Below, one piece after another: positions 43,576-53,556 of a stretch of 64,000 nt of DNA. Position numbers and translations under genes: made by a program. The first letter of the stretch is position 1. Each line of letters begins with the position of its first letter. Location: the NCBI RefSeq assembly GCF_902506345.1, contig NZ_LR733413.1, positions 1,159,456 through 1,223,455 of the forward strand. Reading direction: 5' to 3'. This DNA is from Flavobacterium sp. 9R (GTDB lineage: Bacteria; Bacteroidota; Bacteroidia; Flavobacteriales; Flavobacteriaceae). The notes below the pieces were generated by a model. The model made no database searches and had not been told where the DNA came from. It saw nothing but the letters and a program-made list of their open reading frames with translations.

Positions 43576-44291
43576 ATTTTTGAAATTATCCATTGGTATC
43601 TAAAAGCCCATTTCCATTGAATGGACCATTTTTTTAAATTCAGTTGCGTTGAAAAATGATTTAGTTCTTCTTTTTTAAAACCTCTTAAAATTGAAGTTAA
43701 ACCATCTTCTCGAGACATTGTATTTAGTCTAAAAACAAAACACAAGACTTGAAATAATCGATAAGCTAAACCACTTCGTTGCAAATCATTAATTACTATT
43801 CCTATTTTTGCATTCTTATAAAGCAAACGAAGCAACTTTAAAATCTCATCATCTTTAAAATGATGCAGTGTTAAGGTACATAAAAAAATATCACAATTCA
43901 TTTCATTAAAAGATGGATCAAAAATATCTTCACAACGAAATGAAATATTTGGAAATGCACTAGATAATTCTTTTGCATGATTGATAGTAAAAGCATTAGC
44001 ATCAACTCCAATCAAATTAAAATCTAAGTTTAATTTTTGCGCATAATTTGCTAATGTTCTCAGCATATCACCATTCCCACATCCGATATCTATAATTGTT
44101 ATTTCTCTTTCAAATATTTGTTTTTTAAGTAGTTGATTAACTCCATCTAAAGTAATTTTATTGCCACCTAAAAGTTGGTTAATTGCAGCTATTTTATCTA
44201 AAGCATCTCGAAGTTCTTCACCTTCTAAAGTAAAGTCGTCCATAATTTCAGCCGATGTGGTTCTATATTTTGTAGGAACAATGAGTTTCAT
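43572..44291 (-). CDS. SAM-dependent class I methyltransferase
   Basis: A 239-residue methyltransferase with motif I IIDIGCGNGDML (66-77), GVDANAFTINHAKE (motif II) and CDIFLCTLTLHHF (about 130-142). The C-terminal part has a helical amphipathic segment (SGLAYRLFQVLCFVFRL) suggesting membrane contact. It presumably methylates the type III PKS product. Its stop overlaps the PKS start by 4 nt; its start is 1 nt from the upstream gene stop. Confidence 0.88.
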   Translation of the reverse strand: MKLIVPTKYRTTSAEIMDDFTLEGEELRDALDKIAAINQLLGGNKITLDGVNQLLKKQIFEREITIIDIGCGNGDMLRTLANYAQKLNLDFNLIGVDANAFTINHAKELSSAFPNISFRCEDIFDPSFNEMNCDIFLCTLTLHHFKDDEILKLLRLLYKNAKIGIVINDLQRSGLAYRLFQVLCFVFRLNTMSREDGLTSILRGFKKEELNHFSTQLNLKKWSIQWKWAFRYQWIISKI

Positions 44292-44292
44292 T

Positions 44293-45411
44293 TTATAAAG
44301 GATTACCGTGAGTCCGTTTTATTATTTGTTTTAAAACAAATGGAAACAAAACAACAATTTGTAAAACAAGTAATGTTAGTGTTTGTTGCACAAGGATTGT
44401 ACTCAATACTCTTCCCATTGCCAATCTTTTTTTAAAGTTTAGATTCCAAGCCTTAGAATAGCGTTTTTCTAATTCGTTTCTGCTTATTTTTTTCTCATTT
44501 AAATATAATACACACAATTCAGAAGCAATTTTCGCGCTGTGAATTGCCATTGCCATTCCGTTACCACACAAAGGATGAATTAGTCCAGCCGTATCACCTA
44601 TCATCAGCATATGCTCTGAAACAGGTTCTTTTTTCTCAAATGAAATTTGGCTAATAGTCAAAGGCTTTTCAAATATTTGAACGCTATTCTCCAGAATTTG
44701 TTTCAATCTTTTATTTTTAAAAAGGACTTCTTTTTCAAAAGATGCAATGTTTTTGTATTTTTGAAAGGAAGAATAATTAGTTAAGTAACAAATGTTTATA
44801 GTGTCATTTTCAACTTTCGACACTCCGCAATAGCCTCCTTTGAAATGATATAAACCAACAAGATTATCAGAAAACTGACCTTTATAATGATTTTTCACCC
44901 CTAACCAAGGTGATTTTTTTATGATAAATGTTCTTTTTAATGAATAATCCAATTGGGCTCTTTTGCCATAAGCCCCTAATACAATTTGTGCTTTATAAAT
45001 TGATTTTTCAATTGTTTCAATAATGAAATGATTCTCATCAAATCGGCAATTTTCTACAGTTTGATTTATTATAGTACAACCATTTTCAATGGCTTTTTTG
45101 TACATAATAAAATCCAAGGTAAACCTACTGATGCCAAAACCCCCTAAAGGAAGCTTTTGAAGTATTCTTGCACCATAAAGGGTTTCAAATTCTAATTGAT
45201 TAATTGCTGTGGGTTCTGCACTTTGTATTGGAATAGCAAGGGATTCAAGATATCCTCTTACTTCATTAGAAACATATTCTCCACAAACTTTGTGTTTTGG
45301 ATATTCGTTTTTTTCGATAATAGTTACTGAAATTCCCTTTTGAGATAAATGAATTCCAGCAGTTAAACCTGCTAATCCACCTCCAATAATAACAACTTCT
45401 GTAGATACCAT
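44293..45411 (-). CDS. FAD-dependent oxidoreductase, geranylgeranyl-reductase/halogenase-like
   Basis: A 372-residue flavoprotein. FAD motif VVIIGGGLAGLTAGIHL (6-22) and IIEKNEYPKHKVCGEYVS, then GYCGVSKVE and MIGDTAGLIHPLCGNGMAMA (about 274-293), the second FAD contact. The C-terminal hydrophobic stretch (about 330-365) suggests membrane association. ATG at 45411; a TTG six codons upstream is less likely. First gene of the T3PKS operon; it probably oxidises the PKS product to a quinone or related ring. Confidence 0.88.
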   Translation of the reverse strand: MVSTEVVIIGGGLAGLTAGIHLSQKGISVTIIEKNEYPKHKVCGEYVSNEVRGYLESLAIPIQSAEPTAINQLEFETLYGARILQKLPLGGFGISRFTLDFIMYKKAIENGCTIINQTVENCRFDENHFIIETIEKSIYKAQIVLGAYGKRAQLDYSLKRTFIIKKSPWLGVKNHYKGQFSDNLVGLYHFKGGYCGVSKVENDTINICYLTNYSSFQKYKNIASFEKEVLFKNKRLKQILENSVQIFEKPLTISQISFEKKEPVSEHMLMIGDTAGLIHPLCGNGMAMAIHSAKIASELCVLYLNEKKISRNELEKRYSKAWNLNFKKRLAMGRVLSTILVQQTLTLLVLQIVVLFPFVLKQIIKRTHGNPL

Positions 45412-45471
45412 ATTGGTAAATTTAGTCAAATGTTTTGTACTGAAGCAACAAGTACACTTTTATTATAAAAA

Positions 45472-45500
45472 AACTGCTTTATCGGTAAAATAAAGCAGTT
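45472..45500 (-). terminator. acs terminator
   Basis: AACTGCTTTAT (45472-45482) and ATAAAGCAGTT (45490-45500) are perfect 11-bp arms. On the minus strand a T-rich run follows (to about 45463). It separates acs from the T3PKS operon. Confidence 0.85.
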
Positions 45501-45525
45501 GTATAAAATAGTGTATGTAAGAGAA

Positions 45526-47433
45526 TTACAATCTATTGTTTTTAATTTCGTCCACAATTTCAGGATTAAGCAAAGTTGTGGTATCTCCAAAATTAGAGAA
45601 ATCACCTTCAGCAATCTTACGTAATATACGACGCATAATTTTTCCTGAACGTGTTTTTGGTAAACCAGTTACAAACTGTATTTTATCCAATTTTGCAATT
45701 GGTCCAATATGATCGGTAATGATTTGATTAATTTCTTTGACTAAATTATCTCTATCTCTAGATTCACCAGATTCTTTCAAGATAACGTAACCGTATAAGG
45801 CATTTCCTTTAATATCGTGTGGAAAACCAACAATTGCAGATTCAGCCACAGCTGGATGCTCATTGATAGCGTCTTCAATTGGAGCAGTACCCAAATTATG
45901 ACCCGAAACAATCACCACATCATCTACACGACCTGTGATTCTATAATACCCAACTTCGTCACGTAATGCACCATCTCCTGTAAAATATTTACCTGGGAAC
46001 GATGAAAAGTAAGTATCAATATAGCGTTGATGGTCTCCCCATATTGTTCTTGCTATACCAGGCCAAGGGAATTTAATACACAAACTTCCTACTACTTGAT
46101 TCCCTTCTATTTCATTACGCTTATCATCCATTAATACAGGTTGAATACCAGGTAAAGGCAATGTAGCATAGGTTGGCTTCGTTGGTGTTACAAAAGAAAT
46201 AGGCGCAATCATGATACCACCGGTTTCAGTTTGCCACCATGTATCCACAATTGGACATCTTTTATCTCCAACGTGATCATTGAACCAGTGCCAAGCTTCT
46301 TCATTAATTGGTTCACCAACAGAACCAATAACTTTTAAAGACTTTAAAGGAAAACGCTGAACAAATTCTAAACTTTCTTTTGCTAGAGATCGAATTGCTG
46401 TTGGTGCAGTGTAGAATTGAGTAATTTTATGTTTTTCAATAGTTTCCCAAAAACGACTAAAATCTGGATAAGAAGGAATTCCTTCAAAAATAACGGTTGT
46501 TCCACCATTTAACAATGGACCGTAAAGTGTATAAGAATGCCCTGTAATCCAACCTATATCTGCTGTACACCAAAAAATATCATTTTCTTCGTGATTAAAA
46601 ACGTTTTTGAAAGTATAAGAAGTGTACACCATATAACCTGCAGTAGTATGCACCATTCCTTTTGGTTTACCAGTAGAACCAGATGTATAAAGAATAAACA
46701 ATGGATCTTCGGCATCCATTATTTCTGCAACATTGTTATCTGACGCTTGATCCAAAAGAGGCTGTAACCATTGATCCCTGCCAGCTTTCATAGTAATTGT
46801 TGTCTCCGTTCTCTTGGCAACCAATACAGATTGTACTGTAGGACAAGTCTCTAATGCTTCGTCAATAATTCCTTTCAAATCGATGGTTTTATTCCCTCTA
46901 TATCCACCGTCAGAAGTGATGACCATTTTACATTCGCTATCATTGATTCTTGATGCTACAGCAGAAGAAGAAAATCCTGCAAAAATTACAGAGTGAATAG
47001 CTCCAATTCTAGCACAAGCTAAAATCGAAACAGCCAATTCTGGAATCATAGGTAAATAAATACAAACACGATCTCCTTTTGAAATCCCTTGTTCTCTCAA
47101 AACATTAGCCATTTTACAAACTCGTTGATGCAATTCGTTATAGGTAATATGTTGTGCAGCTTCTTCTGGATTATTCGGTTCAAAAATTATGGCATTCTTT
47201 TCGCCTCGCTTGGCTAAGTGACGATCAATGCAGTTTTTGGTGATATTCACTTTGGCTTCTGTAAACCATTTTACTTCAGCAGTAGCCATATTAAAATCAA
47301 CTACTTTATCCCAATATTGATACCAAGTAAAATTTTCTTCGGCAATTTTTCCCCAAAATTTTCTAGGCTCTCTAACCGATTTATTATAATGTTTAAAATA
47401 TTGTTCTAAATTTTCGATTTTAAAATAACTCAT
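45526..47433 (-). CDS. acs: acetyl-CoA synthetase
   Basis: A 635-residue ANL-family enzyme that makes acetyl-CoA from acetate, ATP and CoA. Motifs: YTSGSTGKPKGM (about 248-259), TWWQTETGG (about 397), YFTGDGA, ITGRVDDVV, and the regulatory acetylation lysine in LPKTRSGKIMRR (about 603). The N-terminal domain (FWGKIAEENFTWYQ) is the ACS type. It lies with its own -7 element and terminator. Confidence 0.96.
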   Translation of the reverse strand: MSYFKIENLEQYFKHYNKSVREPRKFWGKIAEENFTWYQYWDKVVDFNMATAEVKWFTEAKVNITKNCIDRHLAKRGEKNAIIFEPNNPEEAAQHITYNELHQRVCKMANVLREQGISKGDRVCIYLPMIPELAVSILACARIGAIHSVIFAGFSSSAVASRINDSECKMVITSDGGYRGNKTIDLKGIIDEALETCPTVQSVLVAKRTETTITMKAGRDQWLQPLLDQASDNNVAEIMDAEDPLFILYTSGSTGKPKGMVHTTAGYMVYTSYTFKNVFNHEENDIFWCTADIGWITGHSYTLYGPLLNGGTTVIFEGIPSYPDFSRFWETIEKHKITQFYTAPTAIRSLAKESLEFVQRFPLKSLKVIGSVGEPINEEAWHWFNDHVGDKRCPIVDTWWQTETGGIMIAPISFVTPTKPTYATLPLPGIQPVLMDDKRNEIEGNQVVGSLCIKFPWPGIARTIWGDHQRYIDTYFSSFPGKYFTGDGALRDEVGYYRITGRVDDVVIVSGHNLGTAPIEDAINEHPAVAESAIVGFPHDIKGNALYGYVILKESGESRDRDNLVKEINQIITDHIGPIAKLDKIQFVTGLPKTRSGKIMRRILRKIAEGDFSNFGDTTTLLNPEIVDEIKNNRL

Positions 47434-47491
47434 CTTTATTAATTTTTTGCGAAGATATTAATTCTATACTCTTATGTTGATAAATGAATAT

Positions 47492-47499
47492 CAAATATA
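47492..47499 (-). promoter_or_regulatory. -7 element of acs
   Basis: CAAATATA on the plus strand, TATATTTG on the minus. It lies 58 nt before the acs ATG. No -33 seen at the proper spacing. Confidence 0.45.
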
Positions 47500-47554
47500 C
47501 TAATTCCAATATTTAAGTTGCTATAATCTTTCCTATTTATGAACAATAAATTTT

Positions 47555-47587
47555 AAAAAAAAAAGACAAACTGCTAACAGTTTGCCC
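47555..47587 (-). terminator. ilv operon terminator
   Basis: On the minus strand GGGCAAACTG, loop TTAG, CAGTTTGTC, then ten T (plus positions 47555-47564). The core stem is 7 bp (47567-47573 with 47578-47584). Confidence 0.75.
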
Positions 47588-47796
47588 TTTTAAATAACAA
47601 TTTAACTCTAATTATAACAATATATTCTTTTTCCGGATTACATTCACTTAACTCCCCAACGAAGTTAAGTGAACCTGACTATATCAAATCGTTTAGCCCA
47701 ATTTTAAAATTTAATAACTAATTCAAACTAAAACCATGAGAGTATCGATAAGATAGTTTTTCAGCACACGCTCCCTGTGTGGTAATTCCTTGTTTT

Positions 47797-49266
47797 TTAA
47801 CCTATTTTTTTCATTGCAGTCATTGATTCACGCAACCAAGCTCCCACTTCTTCAATTGGGTGTTGACGGATGCTATTATTAACAGCAATTAATACTGCAT
47901 TGTCAACTTCATTTGAAGTTGAAAATGGTTTACCAATTACATTTGTATCAATAGCTTGCATAAAATCTACCAACAAAGGTTTGCACGCATGATCAAACAA
48001 ATAACAACCATATTCAGCTGTATCCGAAATGATTCGGTTCATTTCATATAATTTTTTTCTAGCTACAGTATTAGCGATCAAAGGCAATTCGTGTAATGAC
48101 TCATAATAAGCTGATTCTTCAATGATTCCAGACTCTGTCATTGTTTCGAAAGCCAATTCTACACCAGCTTTAACCATTGCAATCATTAAAACGCCATTGT
48201 CAAAATATTCTTGTTCTGAGATCGTTGCAGCAGTTGGTTGTGTTTTTTCAAAATTGGTTTCAGCTGTAGCAGCTCTCCATGATAATAAGTTGATATCGTC
48301 ATTTTCCCAATCAATCATCATATTTCTTGAAAATTCACCAGAAATAATATCATCCATATGTTTTTGAAACAAAGGACGCATAATGTCTTTTAGTTCATCA
48401 GCTAATTCATAGGCTTCAATTTTAGAAGGATTGTTCAAACGATCCATCATGTTAGTGATTCCACCATGTTTTAAAGCTTCAGTAATTGTTTCCCAACCGT
48501 ATTGAATCAATTTTGAGGCATAACCTGGCTCGATTCCTTTTTCTACCATTTTGTCAAAACACAAAATTGAGCCCGTTTGTAGCATACCACACAAAATGGT
48601 TTGCTCTCCCATCAAATCTGATTTTACTTCGGCAACGAAAGAAGATTTCAAAACACCTGCTCTGTGACCACCTGTAGCCACTGCATACGCTTTTGCTTGC
48701 TCTAATCCTACTCCATTTGGATCGTTTTCTGGGTGAACAGCAATTAAGGTAGGAACTCCAAAACCTCTTTTGTACTCTTCACGAACCTCTGATCCTGGGC
48801 ATTTTGGAGCACACATAATTACTGTAATATCTTTACGAATTTGCATTCCTTCTTCAACGATGTTAAAACCGTGAGAGTAAGCTAAAGTAGCTCCTTCTTT
48901 CATCAATGGCATAATAGCACTTACTACAGCAGTATGTTGTTTATCTGGAGTTAAATTACAAACTAAATCTGCACTTGGAATCAATTCTTCATAGGTTCCA
49001 ACTTTAAAACCATTATCTGCAGCATTCATATAAGAAGCTCTTTTTTGAGCAATTGCCTCTGCACGTAAAGCATAAGAAATATCTAAACCAGAATCTCTCA
49101 TATTTAAACCTTGGTTTAAACCTTGAGCTCCACAACCTACAATGACTACTTTTTTTCCTGCCAAAGCTGTTATTCCATTTGCAAATTCTGATTGATCCAT
49201 GAATTCGCAAACGCCTAATTGTTCTAGTTGTAATCTAAGTGGTAATGAATTGAAATAATTTGCCAT
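47797..49266 (-). CDS. ilvC: ketol-acid reductoisomerase, class II
   Basis: A 489-residue enzyme, the long form with a duplicated knotted C-terminal domain. Rossmann motif [15 protein letters not shown] (about 35-49), then a phosphate-binding loop [11 protein letters not shown], and [15 protein letters not shown] (about 150). It catalyses the Mg- and NADPH-dependent isomeroreduction of acetolactate and acetohydroxybutyrate. Last gene of ilvD-B-N-C. Confidence 0.97.
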   Translation of the reverse strand: MANYFNSLPLRLQLEQLGVCEFMDQSEFANGITALAGKKVVIVGCGAQGLNQGLNMRDSGLDISYALRAEAIAQKRASYMNAADNGFKVGTYEELIPSADLVCNLTPDKQHTAVVSAIMPLMKEGATLAYSHGFNIVEEGMQIRKDITVIMCAPKCPGSEVREEYKRGFGVPTLIAVHPENDPNGVGLEQAKAYAVATGGHRAGVLKSSFVAEVKSDLMGEQTILCGMLQTGSILCFDKMVEKGIEPGYASKLIQYGWETITEALKHGGITNMMDRLNNPSKIEAYELADELKDIMRPLFQKHMDDIISGEFSRNMMIDWENDDINLLSWRAATAETNFEKTQPTAATISEQEYFDNGVLMIAMVKAGVELAFETMTESGIIEESAYYESLHELPLIANTVARKKLYEMNRIISDTAEYGCYLFDHACKPLLVDFMQAIDTNVIGKPFSTSNEVDNAVLIAVNNSIRQHPIEEVGAWLRESMTAMKKIG

Positions 49267-49362
49267 TTTTTTAATATTTAATGAATGTAAAATTTTATAA
49301 TTAATAGTTTTATTTGGTTTTGTTTTGAAATTCTAGTTATGGTAATTTCGAAAGCTTTTGCT

Positions 49363-49881
49363 TTATAAATTCTCTAATATTGCTGAAATTTCCATTTTCG
49401 TTTTTGAAACTGAAATACGACCTGAACGCACAAATTGCATGATTCCAAATGGTTTTAGTTTAGCATACAACTCTTCTATTTCTGATCGTTTGCCTGATTT
49501 TGAAATCACAAAAAAGTCTCTCGAAACGGTTACAATTTGTGAATTACTTTCTTTGATTATATTTTGAATTTGTCGCTCATCAAAAAGTAAACTGGATTCG
49601 ATTTTGAAAATAGCGCTTTCCAAGAAGATGGTCTCTTCATCGATGTGGTAAAAAGCCTTAATTACTTCAATCTGTTTTTCGATTTGACCTACGATGTTTT
49701 GTACCCATTTTTCGGTTGTATTTACTACAATTACAAATCGAGAAACGTTTTCTATCTCTGATTCGGATACGTTCAAACTCAAAATATTTATATGTCGTTT
49801 CAGAAATATGCCTGAAATTCTATTCAATAAGCCTACGTTGTTTTCTGAATATACAGAAATCGTGAATGTTTTATTTTCCAT
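49363..49881 (-). CDS. ilvN: acetolactate synthase, small regulatory subunit
   Basis: A 172-residue protein. The N-terminal ACT domain (about 4-75) contains SVYSENNVGLLNRISGIFLKR, in which the NxxGxLxRI pattern binds valine. The C-terminal domain (about 85-172) ends GRISVSKTKMEIS. It activates IlvB and gives feedback inhibition. The 5-nt gap from ilvB indicates coupling. Confidence 0.95.
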   Translation of the reverse strand: MENKTFTISVYSENNVGLLNRISGIFLKRHINILSLNVSESEIENVSRFVIVVNTTEKWVQNIVGQIEKQIEVIKAFYHIDEETIFLESAIFKIESSLLFDERQIQNIIKESNSQIVTVSRDFFVISKSGKRSEIEELYAKLKPFGIMQFVRSGRISVSKTKMEISAILENL

Positions 49882-49886
49882 AACTT

Positions 49887-51581
49887 TTAACTTAATCTGA
49901 TATCAGAAACTGAGGCTCCTGTAGGAATCATTGGAAATACATTGTTTTCTTTTTCTACCATTACTTCTAAGAAATAGGCTTCTTTTGAAGCTAACATTTC
50001 AGCAACAGCAGCATCTAAATCCTCTCTTTTGGTTACTTTTTTCGCTTTAATATAATAGCCTTCGGCAATCGCAATAAAGTTGGGATTAATCATTTCGGTA
50101 GACGCATAGCGTTTGTCAAAAAACAACTGTTGCCATTGTCTTACCATTCCTAAAAATTCGTTATTCAATACCACAATTTTTACTGGAACTCTAGTTTGAA
50201 AAATAGTTCCTAATTCCTGAATTGTCATTTGAAATCCACCATCACCTATGATTGCTACTACTTCACGATCTGGTTGTCCCATTTTGGCACCGATAGCTGC
50301 TGGCAAAGCAAATCCCATAGTTCCCAATCCTCCAGAAGTAATGTTACTTTTTGATTGATTGAATTTAGAATAGCGGCAGGTAAACATTTGGTGTTGCCCC
50401 ACATCTGAAACCATAATAGCATCACCATTGGAATGTTTGTTTATCATTTCGATGGTTTCACCCATTGAGATTCCTTCGCCCTTTGGATTTAATTCGTCAT
50501 TGATAACACTTTCCAGTTCAATCTTATATTTTTCTTTGAATTCGTTATGCCAAGCTTCGTGTGATTTAGCTTCTACCAAAGGTAAAAGAGCTGCCAATGA
50601 TTCTTTTACATCACCCAAAACAGCCACATCCGTTTTTACATTTTTATCTACTTCTGCAGGGTCTATTTCAAAGTGGATTACTTTGGCTTGTTTCGCGTAC
50701 GTGGCTAAATTACCTGTTACACGATCATCGAAACGCATACCAATGGCAATCAATACATCGCATTCATTGGTCAATATATTTGGTCCATAATTACCGTGCA
50801 TTCCAAGCATACCAACGTTTAGTGGATGATCTGATGGTAAAGCAGAAAGACCTAAAATCGTCCAAGCTGCTGGTATTCCTGTTTTTTCAATTACGGCTTT
50901 TAATAATTCCTCGGCTTGCCCCAAAATCACACCCTGACCAAAAACGATATAAGGTTTTTTAGCACCATTAATTAATGCAGCTGCTTCCGCAACTTTTTGG
51001 TGATCTAAAACAGGCTTTGGAAAGTAACTGCGAACTCCTTTGCATTTAGTATAACTAAAATCAAGTTCATCAAACTGAGCGTTTTTGGTAATATCTACCA
51101 AAACTGGTCCTGGACGTCCTGAACGAGCAATGTAAAAAGCTTTAGCGATGATTTCTGGAATTTCCGAAGCTTCTGTAACTTGATAATTCCATTTGGTTAC
51201 AGGAGTTGAGATTCCAATAATATCTGTTTCTTGGAAAGCATCAGAACCCAATAAATGTTTCCCAACCTGACCTGTAATACAAACCATTGGAGTAGAGTCG
51301 ATTTGAGCATCGGCAATTCCAGTGACTAAATTAGTTGCTCCAGGTCCTGAAGTAGCGATGGCTACTCCAACTTTTCCTGTAGCTCTAGCATATCCTTGTG
51401 CAGCATGCGTTGCTCCTTGTTCGTGTCGTACTAGAACATGATGCAACTGATCTTGAAATTTATATAATTCATCGTATACAGGCATTATGGCTCCACCTGG
51501 ATATCCATAAACGATGTCTACACCTTCTTCTAATAGGCATCTGATGATTGCTTCAGCACCTGAAATTTTATTTGTTACCAT
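49887..51581 (-). CDS. ilvB: acetolactate synthase, large catalytic subunit
   Basis: A 564-residue ThDP enzyme. Catalytic Glu in LVRHEQGATHAAQGYAR (about 48), FAD/activation segment, and the ThDP motif GDGGFQMTIQELGT...NN (about 435-465). It condenses pyruvate with pyruvate or 2-oxobutyrate, first shared step for Val/Leu and Ile. The length and domain order are normal. Confidence 0.96.
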   Translation of the reverse strand: MVTNKISGAEAIIRCLLEEGVDIVYGYPGGAIMPVYDELYKFQDQLHHVLVRHEQGATHAAQGYARATGKVGVAIATSGPGATNLVTGIADAQIDSTPMVCITGQVGKHLLGSDAFQETDIIGISTPVTKWNYQVTEASEIPEIIAKAFYIARSGRPGPVLVDITKNAQFDELDFSYTKCKGVRSYFPKPVLDHQKVAEAAALINGAKKPYIVFGQGVILGQAEELLKAVIEKTGIPAAWTILGLSALPSDHPLNVGMLGMHGNYGPNILTNECDVLIAIGMRFDDRVTGNLATYAKQAKVIHFEIDPAEVDKNVKTDVAVLGDVKESLAALLPLVEAKSHEAWHNEFKEKYKIELESVINDELNPKGEGISMGETIEMINKHSNGDAIMVSDVGQHQMFTCRYSKFNQSKSNITSGGLGTMGFALPAAIGAKMGQPDREVVAIIGDGGFQMTIQELGTIFQTRVPVKIVVLNNEFLGMVRQWQQLFFDKRYASTEMINPNFIAIAEGYYIKAKKVTKREDLDAAVAEMLASKEAYFLEVMVEKENNVFPMIPTGASVSDIRLS

Positions 51582-51632
51582 TGGTATTATTATTTGGAAA
51601 TGAAATTGCTTTCATTTTTTAAATATTTCTAG

Positions 51633-53306
51633 TTATTTATCGGTTACGCATCCTGTTGAAGCACTAGAGACCGATCTAGCGTATTTAAGTAACACCCCTT
51701 TTGTAACTTTTAGTGGTGGTTGTACCCAATTGGCTTTTCGTTTTGCAAACTCTTCATCAGAAATTTTAAGGTTGATCGTATTCTTGACGGCGTCAATACT
51801 AATTACGTCTCCTTCTTCGATTAGAGCAATTCCACCACCATCATAAGCCTCTGGAGTGATATGACCTACAACGAAACCATGAGAACCTCCTGAGAATCTT
51901 CCATCAGTAATTAAAGCTACCGAATTTCCTAAGCCTGCTCCCATAATGGCAGAAGTTGGTTTCAACATTTCAGGCATACCTGGACCACCTTTAGGACCAC
52001 AATATCTAATGACTACTACATTACCTGGTTTTACTTTTCCAGCTTCTATTCCGGGAATCACTTCAAATTCACTTTCAAAAACTACGGCTGTTCCTTCAAA
52101 ATATTCACCTTCTTTACCACTTATTTTGGCTACACATCCTTCTTCTGCAAGATTTCCATATAAAATTTGAATATTTCCTGTAGGTTTTAATGCTTTTTGT
52201 ATTTCGTGTATTACATCTTGACCATCATTTAAGTCTGGAATATTGGCCAAATTTTCAGCTACTGTTTTACCAGTTACTGTCATACAATCCCCGTGAATCA
52301 AACCGTTTTTCAATAAATACTTTAAAACTGCTGGAACTCCTCCTGCATAATGAAGATTCTCCATCATGTATTTACCACTTGGTTTTAAATCGCCTAGCAT
52401 AGGTGTTTTATCACTAATATTTTGAAAATCTTTTAAGGTGATTTCAATATCAACAGAATGTGCCATAGCAATTAAATGCATTACCGCATTTGTAGATCCT
52501 CCAAGAACAGCTACAATCGTAATCGCATTTTCAAACGCTTTTCTAGTCATAATATCCCTTGGCTTGATATCTTTTTCAAGCAACAATCGGATGTATTTAC
52601 CAGCATCTAAACATTCATTTCTTTTTTGTTCACTCAAAGCTGGATTCGATGAACTGTATGGTAAACTCATTCCTAAGGCTTCAATAGCCGAAGCCATAGT
52701 ATTGGCAGTATACATTCCACCGCAAGCACCTGGTCCAGGACAAGAATTTTGAATTACTCCTTTAAAATCTTCTTCAGAAATTGTTTTTTGTAATTTTTTA
52801 CCCAAAGCTTCAAAGGCAGAAACAATATTAAGCTTCTCACCTTTCCATTCACCTGAATGAATTGATCCTCCATAAACCATAATGGCTGGTCTATTTACTC
52901 TTCCCATAGCAATTAAAGCTCCTGGCATGTTTTTATCACATCCTGGTATGGCAATCATAGAATCATACCATTGCGCTCCCATAACAGTTTCAATAGAGTC
53001 TGCAATTACATCTCTTGAAACCAATGAATAACGCATTCCTTCAGTACCGTTAGAGATTCCGTCACTAACCCCAATCGTATTAAAAATTAGGCCAACTAAA
53101 TCGGCATTCCAAACCCCTTTTTTAACGTGTTTTGCTAAATCATTTAAGTGCATGTTACAAGTATTTCCCTCGTATCCCATGCTTACAATTCCTACTTGTG
53201 CTTTTTTTAAATCTTCTTCAGTTAATCCAATTCCGTACAACATTGCTTGTGCTGCTGGTTGTGTTTCGTCTTGTGTAATTGTTTTACTGTATTTATTTAA
53301 TTCCAT
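51633..53306 (-). CDS. ilvD: dihydroxy-acid dehydratase
   Basis: A 557-residue Fe-S enzyme that dehydrates dihydroxyacids to branched 2-oxoacids. Cluster cysteines are in [20 protein letters not shown] (about 122-131) and [14 protein letters not shown] (about 190-203). The C-terminal [19 protein letters not shown] motif is complete. First structural gene after the ilv attenuator, 30 nt downstream of the terminator hairpin. Confidence 0.97.
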   Translation of the reverse strand: MELNKYSKTITQDETQPAAQAMLYGIGLTEEDLKKAQVGIVSMGYEGNTCNMHLNDLAKHVKKGVWNADLVGLIFNTIGVSDGISNGTEGMRYSLVSRDVIADSIETVMGAQWYDSMIAIPGCDKNMPGALIAMGRVNRPAIMVYGGSIHSGEWKGEKLNIVSAFEALGKKLQKTISEEDFKGVIQNSCPGPGACGGMYTANTMASAIEALGMSLPYSSSNPALSEQKRNECLDAGKYIRLLLEKDIKPRDIMTRKAFENAITIVAVLGGSTNAVMHLIAMAHSVDIEITLKDFQNISDKTPMLGDLKPSGKYMMENLHYAGGVPAVLKYLLKNGLIHGDCMTVTGKTVAENLANIPDLNDGQDVIHEIQKALKPTGNIQILYGNLAEEGCVAKISGKEGEYFEGTAVVFESEFEVIPGIEAGKVKPGNVVVIRYCGPKGGPGMPEMLKPTSAIMGAGLGNSVALITDGRFSGGSHGFVVGHITPEAYDGGGIALIEEGDVISIDAVKNTINLKISDEEFAKRKANWVQPPLKVTKGVLLKYARSVSSASTGCVTDK

Positions 53307-53336
53307 TTTATGTATATCTATTTTTTAAAATTTGTG

Positions 53337-53371
53337 TAAAAAAAAACCTTCCAAGAATCTGGAAGGTTTTT
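53337..53371 (-). promoter_or_regulatory. ilv attenuator terminator
   Basis: AAAACCTTCCA (53343-53353) / TGGAAGGTTTT (53360-53370) is a perfect 11-bp stem with a 6-nt loop. On the minus strand it is followed by nine T (plus 53338-53346). A candidate antiterminator is GGAATGGT in the last leader codons (plus 53399-53406), pairing with ACCTTCC in the left arm with one bulge. That alternative pairing is weaker than the his one. Confidence 0.8.
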
Positions 53372-53394
53372 CTATATATGTTTATAACATATTA

Positions 53395-53472
53395 TCATAC
53401 CATTCCTCTTGCCTGCGTAATAATTACGATGACATTAATAATAGAGGTAATAGTATTGTTATGTTTTTGCAT
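53395..53472 (-). CDS. ilvL: ilv operon leader peptide
   Basis: A 25-residue ORF, start MQKHNNTITSIIN, then VIVIITQARGMV and TGA. It contains six Ile and three Val codons, with VIVII in the centre (residues 14-18), and no Leu. It lies between a -7 element and an intrinsic terminator upstream of ilvD, as expected for attenuation by charged Ile/Val tRNA. Not likely to be a functional peptide. Confidence 0.9.
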   Translation of the reverse strand: MQKHNNTITSIINVIVIITQARGMV

Positions 53473-53491
53473 TGTTTTTTTTATTAAAGTC

Positions 53492-53499
53492 CAAATCTA
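53492..53499 (-). promoter_or_regulatory. ilv promoter, -7 element
   Basis: CAAATCTA on the plus strand, TAGATTTG on the minus. It lies 19 nt before the leader ATG. A TTG (plus CAA, 53521-53523) is 21 nt further upstream and could be the -33 element. Confidence 0.55.
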
Positions 53500-53556
53500 C
53501 TAAAAGTTTGGTCAAAAAAACAATGAATCCTCTATTTTTAATGTTTTGTCAAAAAA

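Larger units (their letters stand above)
47434..47796. other. 363-bp spacer between ilvC and acs
   Basis: Contents from right to left on the minus strand: a perfect 11-bp hairpin TTCACTTAACT (47643-47653) / AGTTAAGTGAA (47663-47673) without a T run; an intrinsic terminator for the ilv operon (47555-47587), about 210 nt after the ilvC stop; and the acs -7 element (47492-47499). No ORF of note. Confidence 0.65.

Noticed and set aside
50428..50962. Overlapping 120-codon plus-strand ORFs within ilvB
   Set aside because: Shadow frames of a strongly conserved gene on the other strand.
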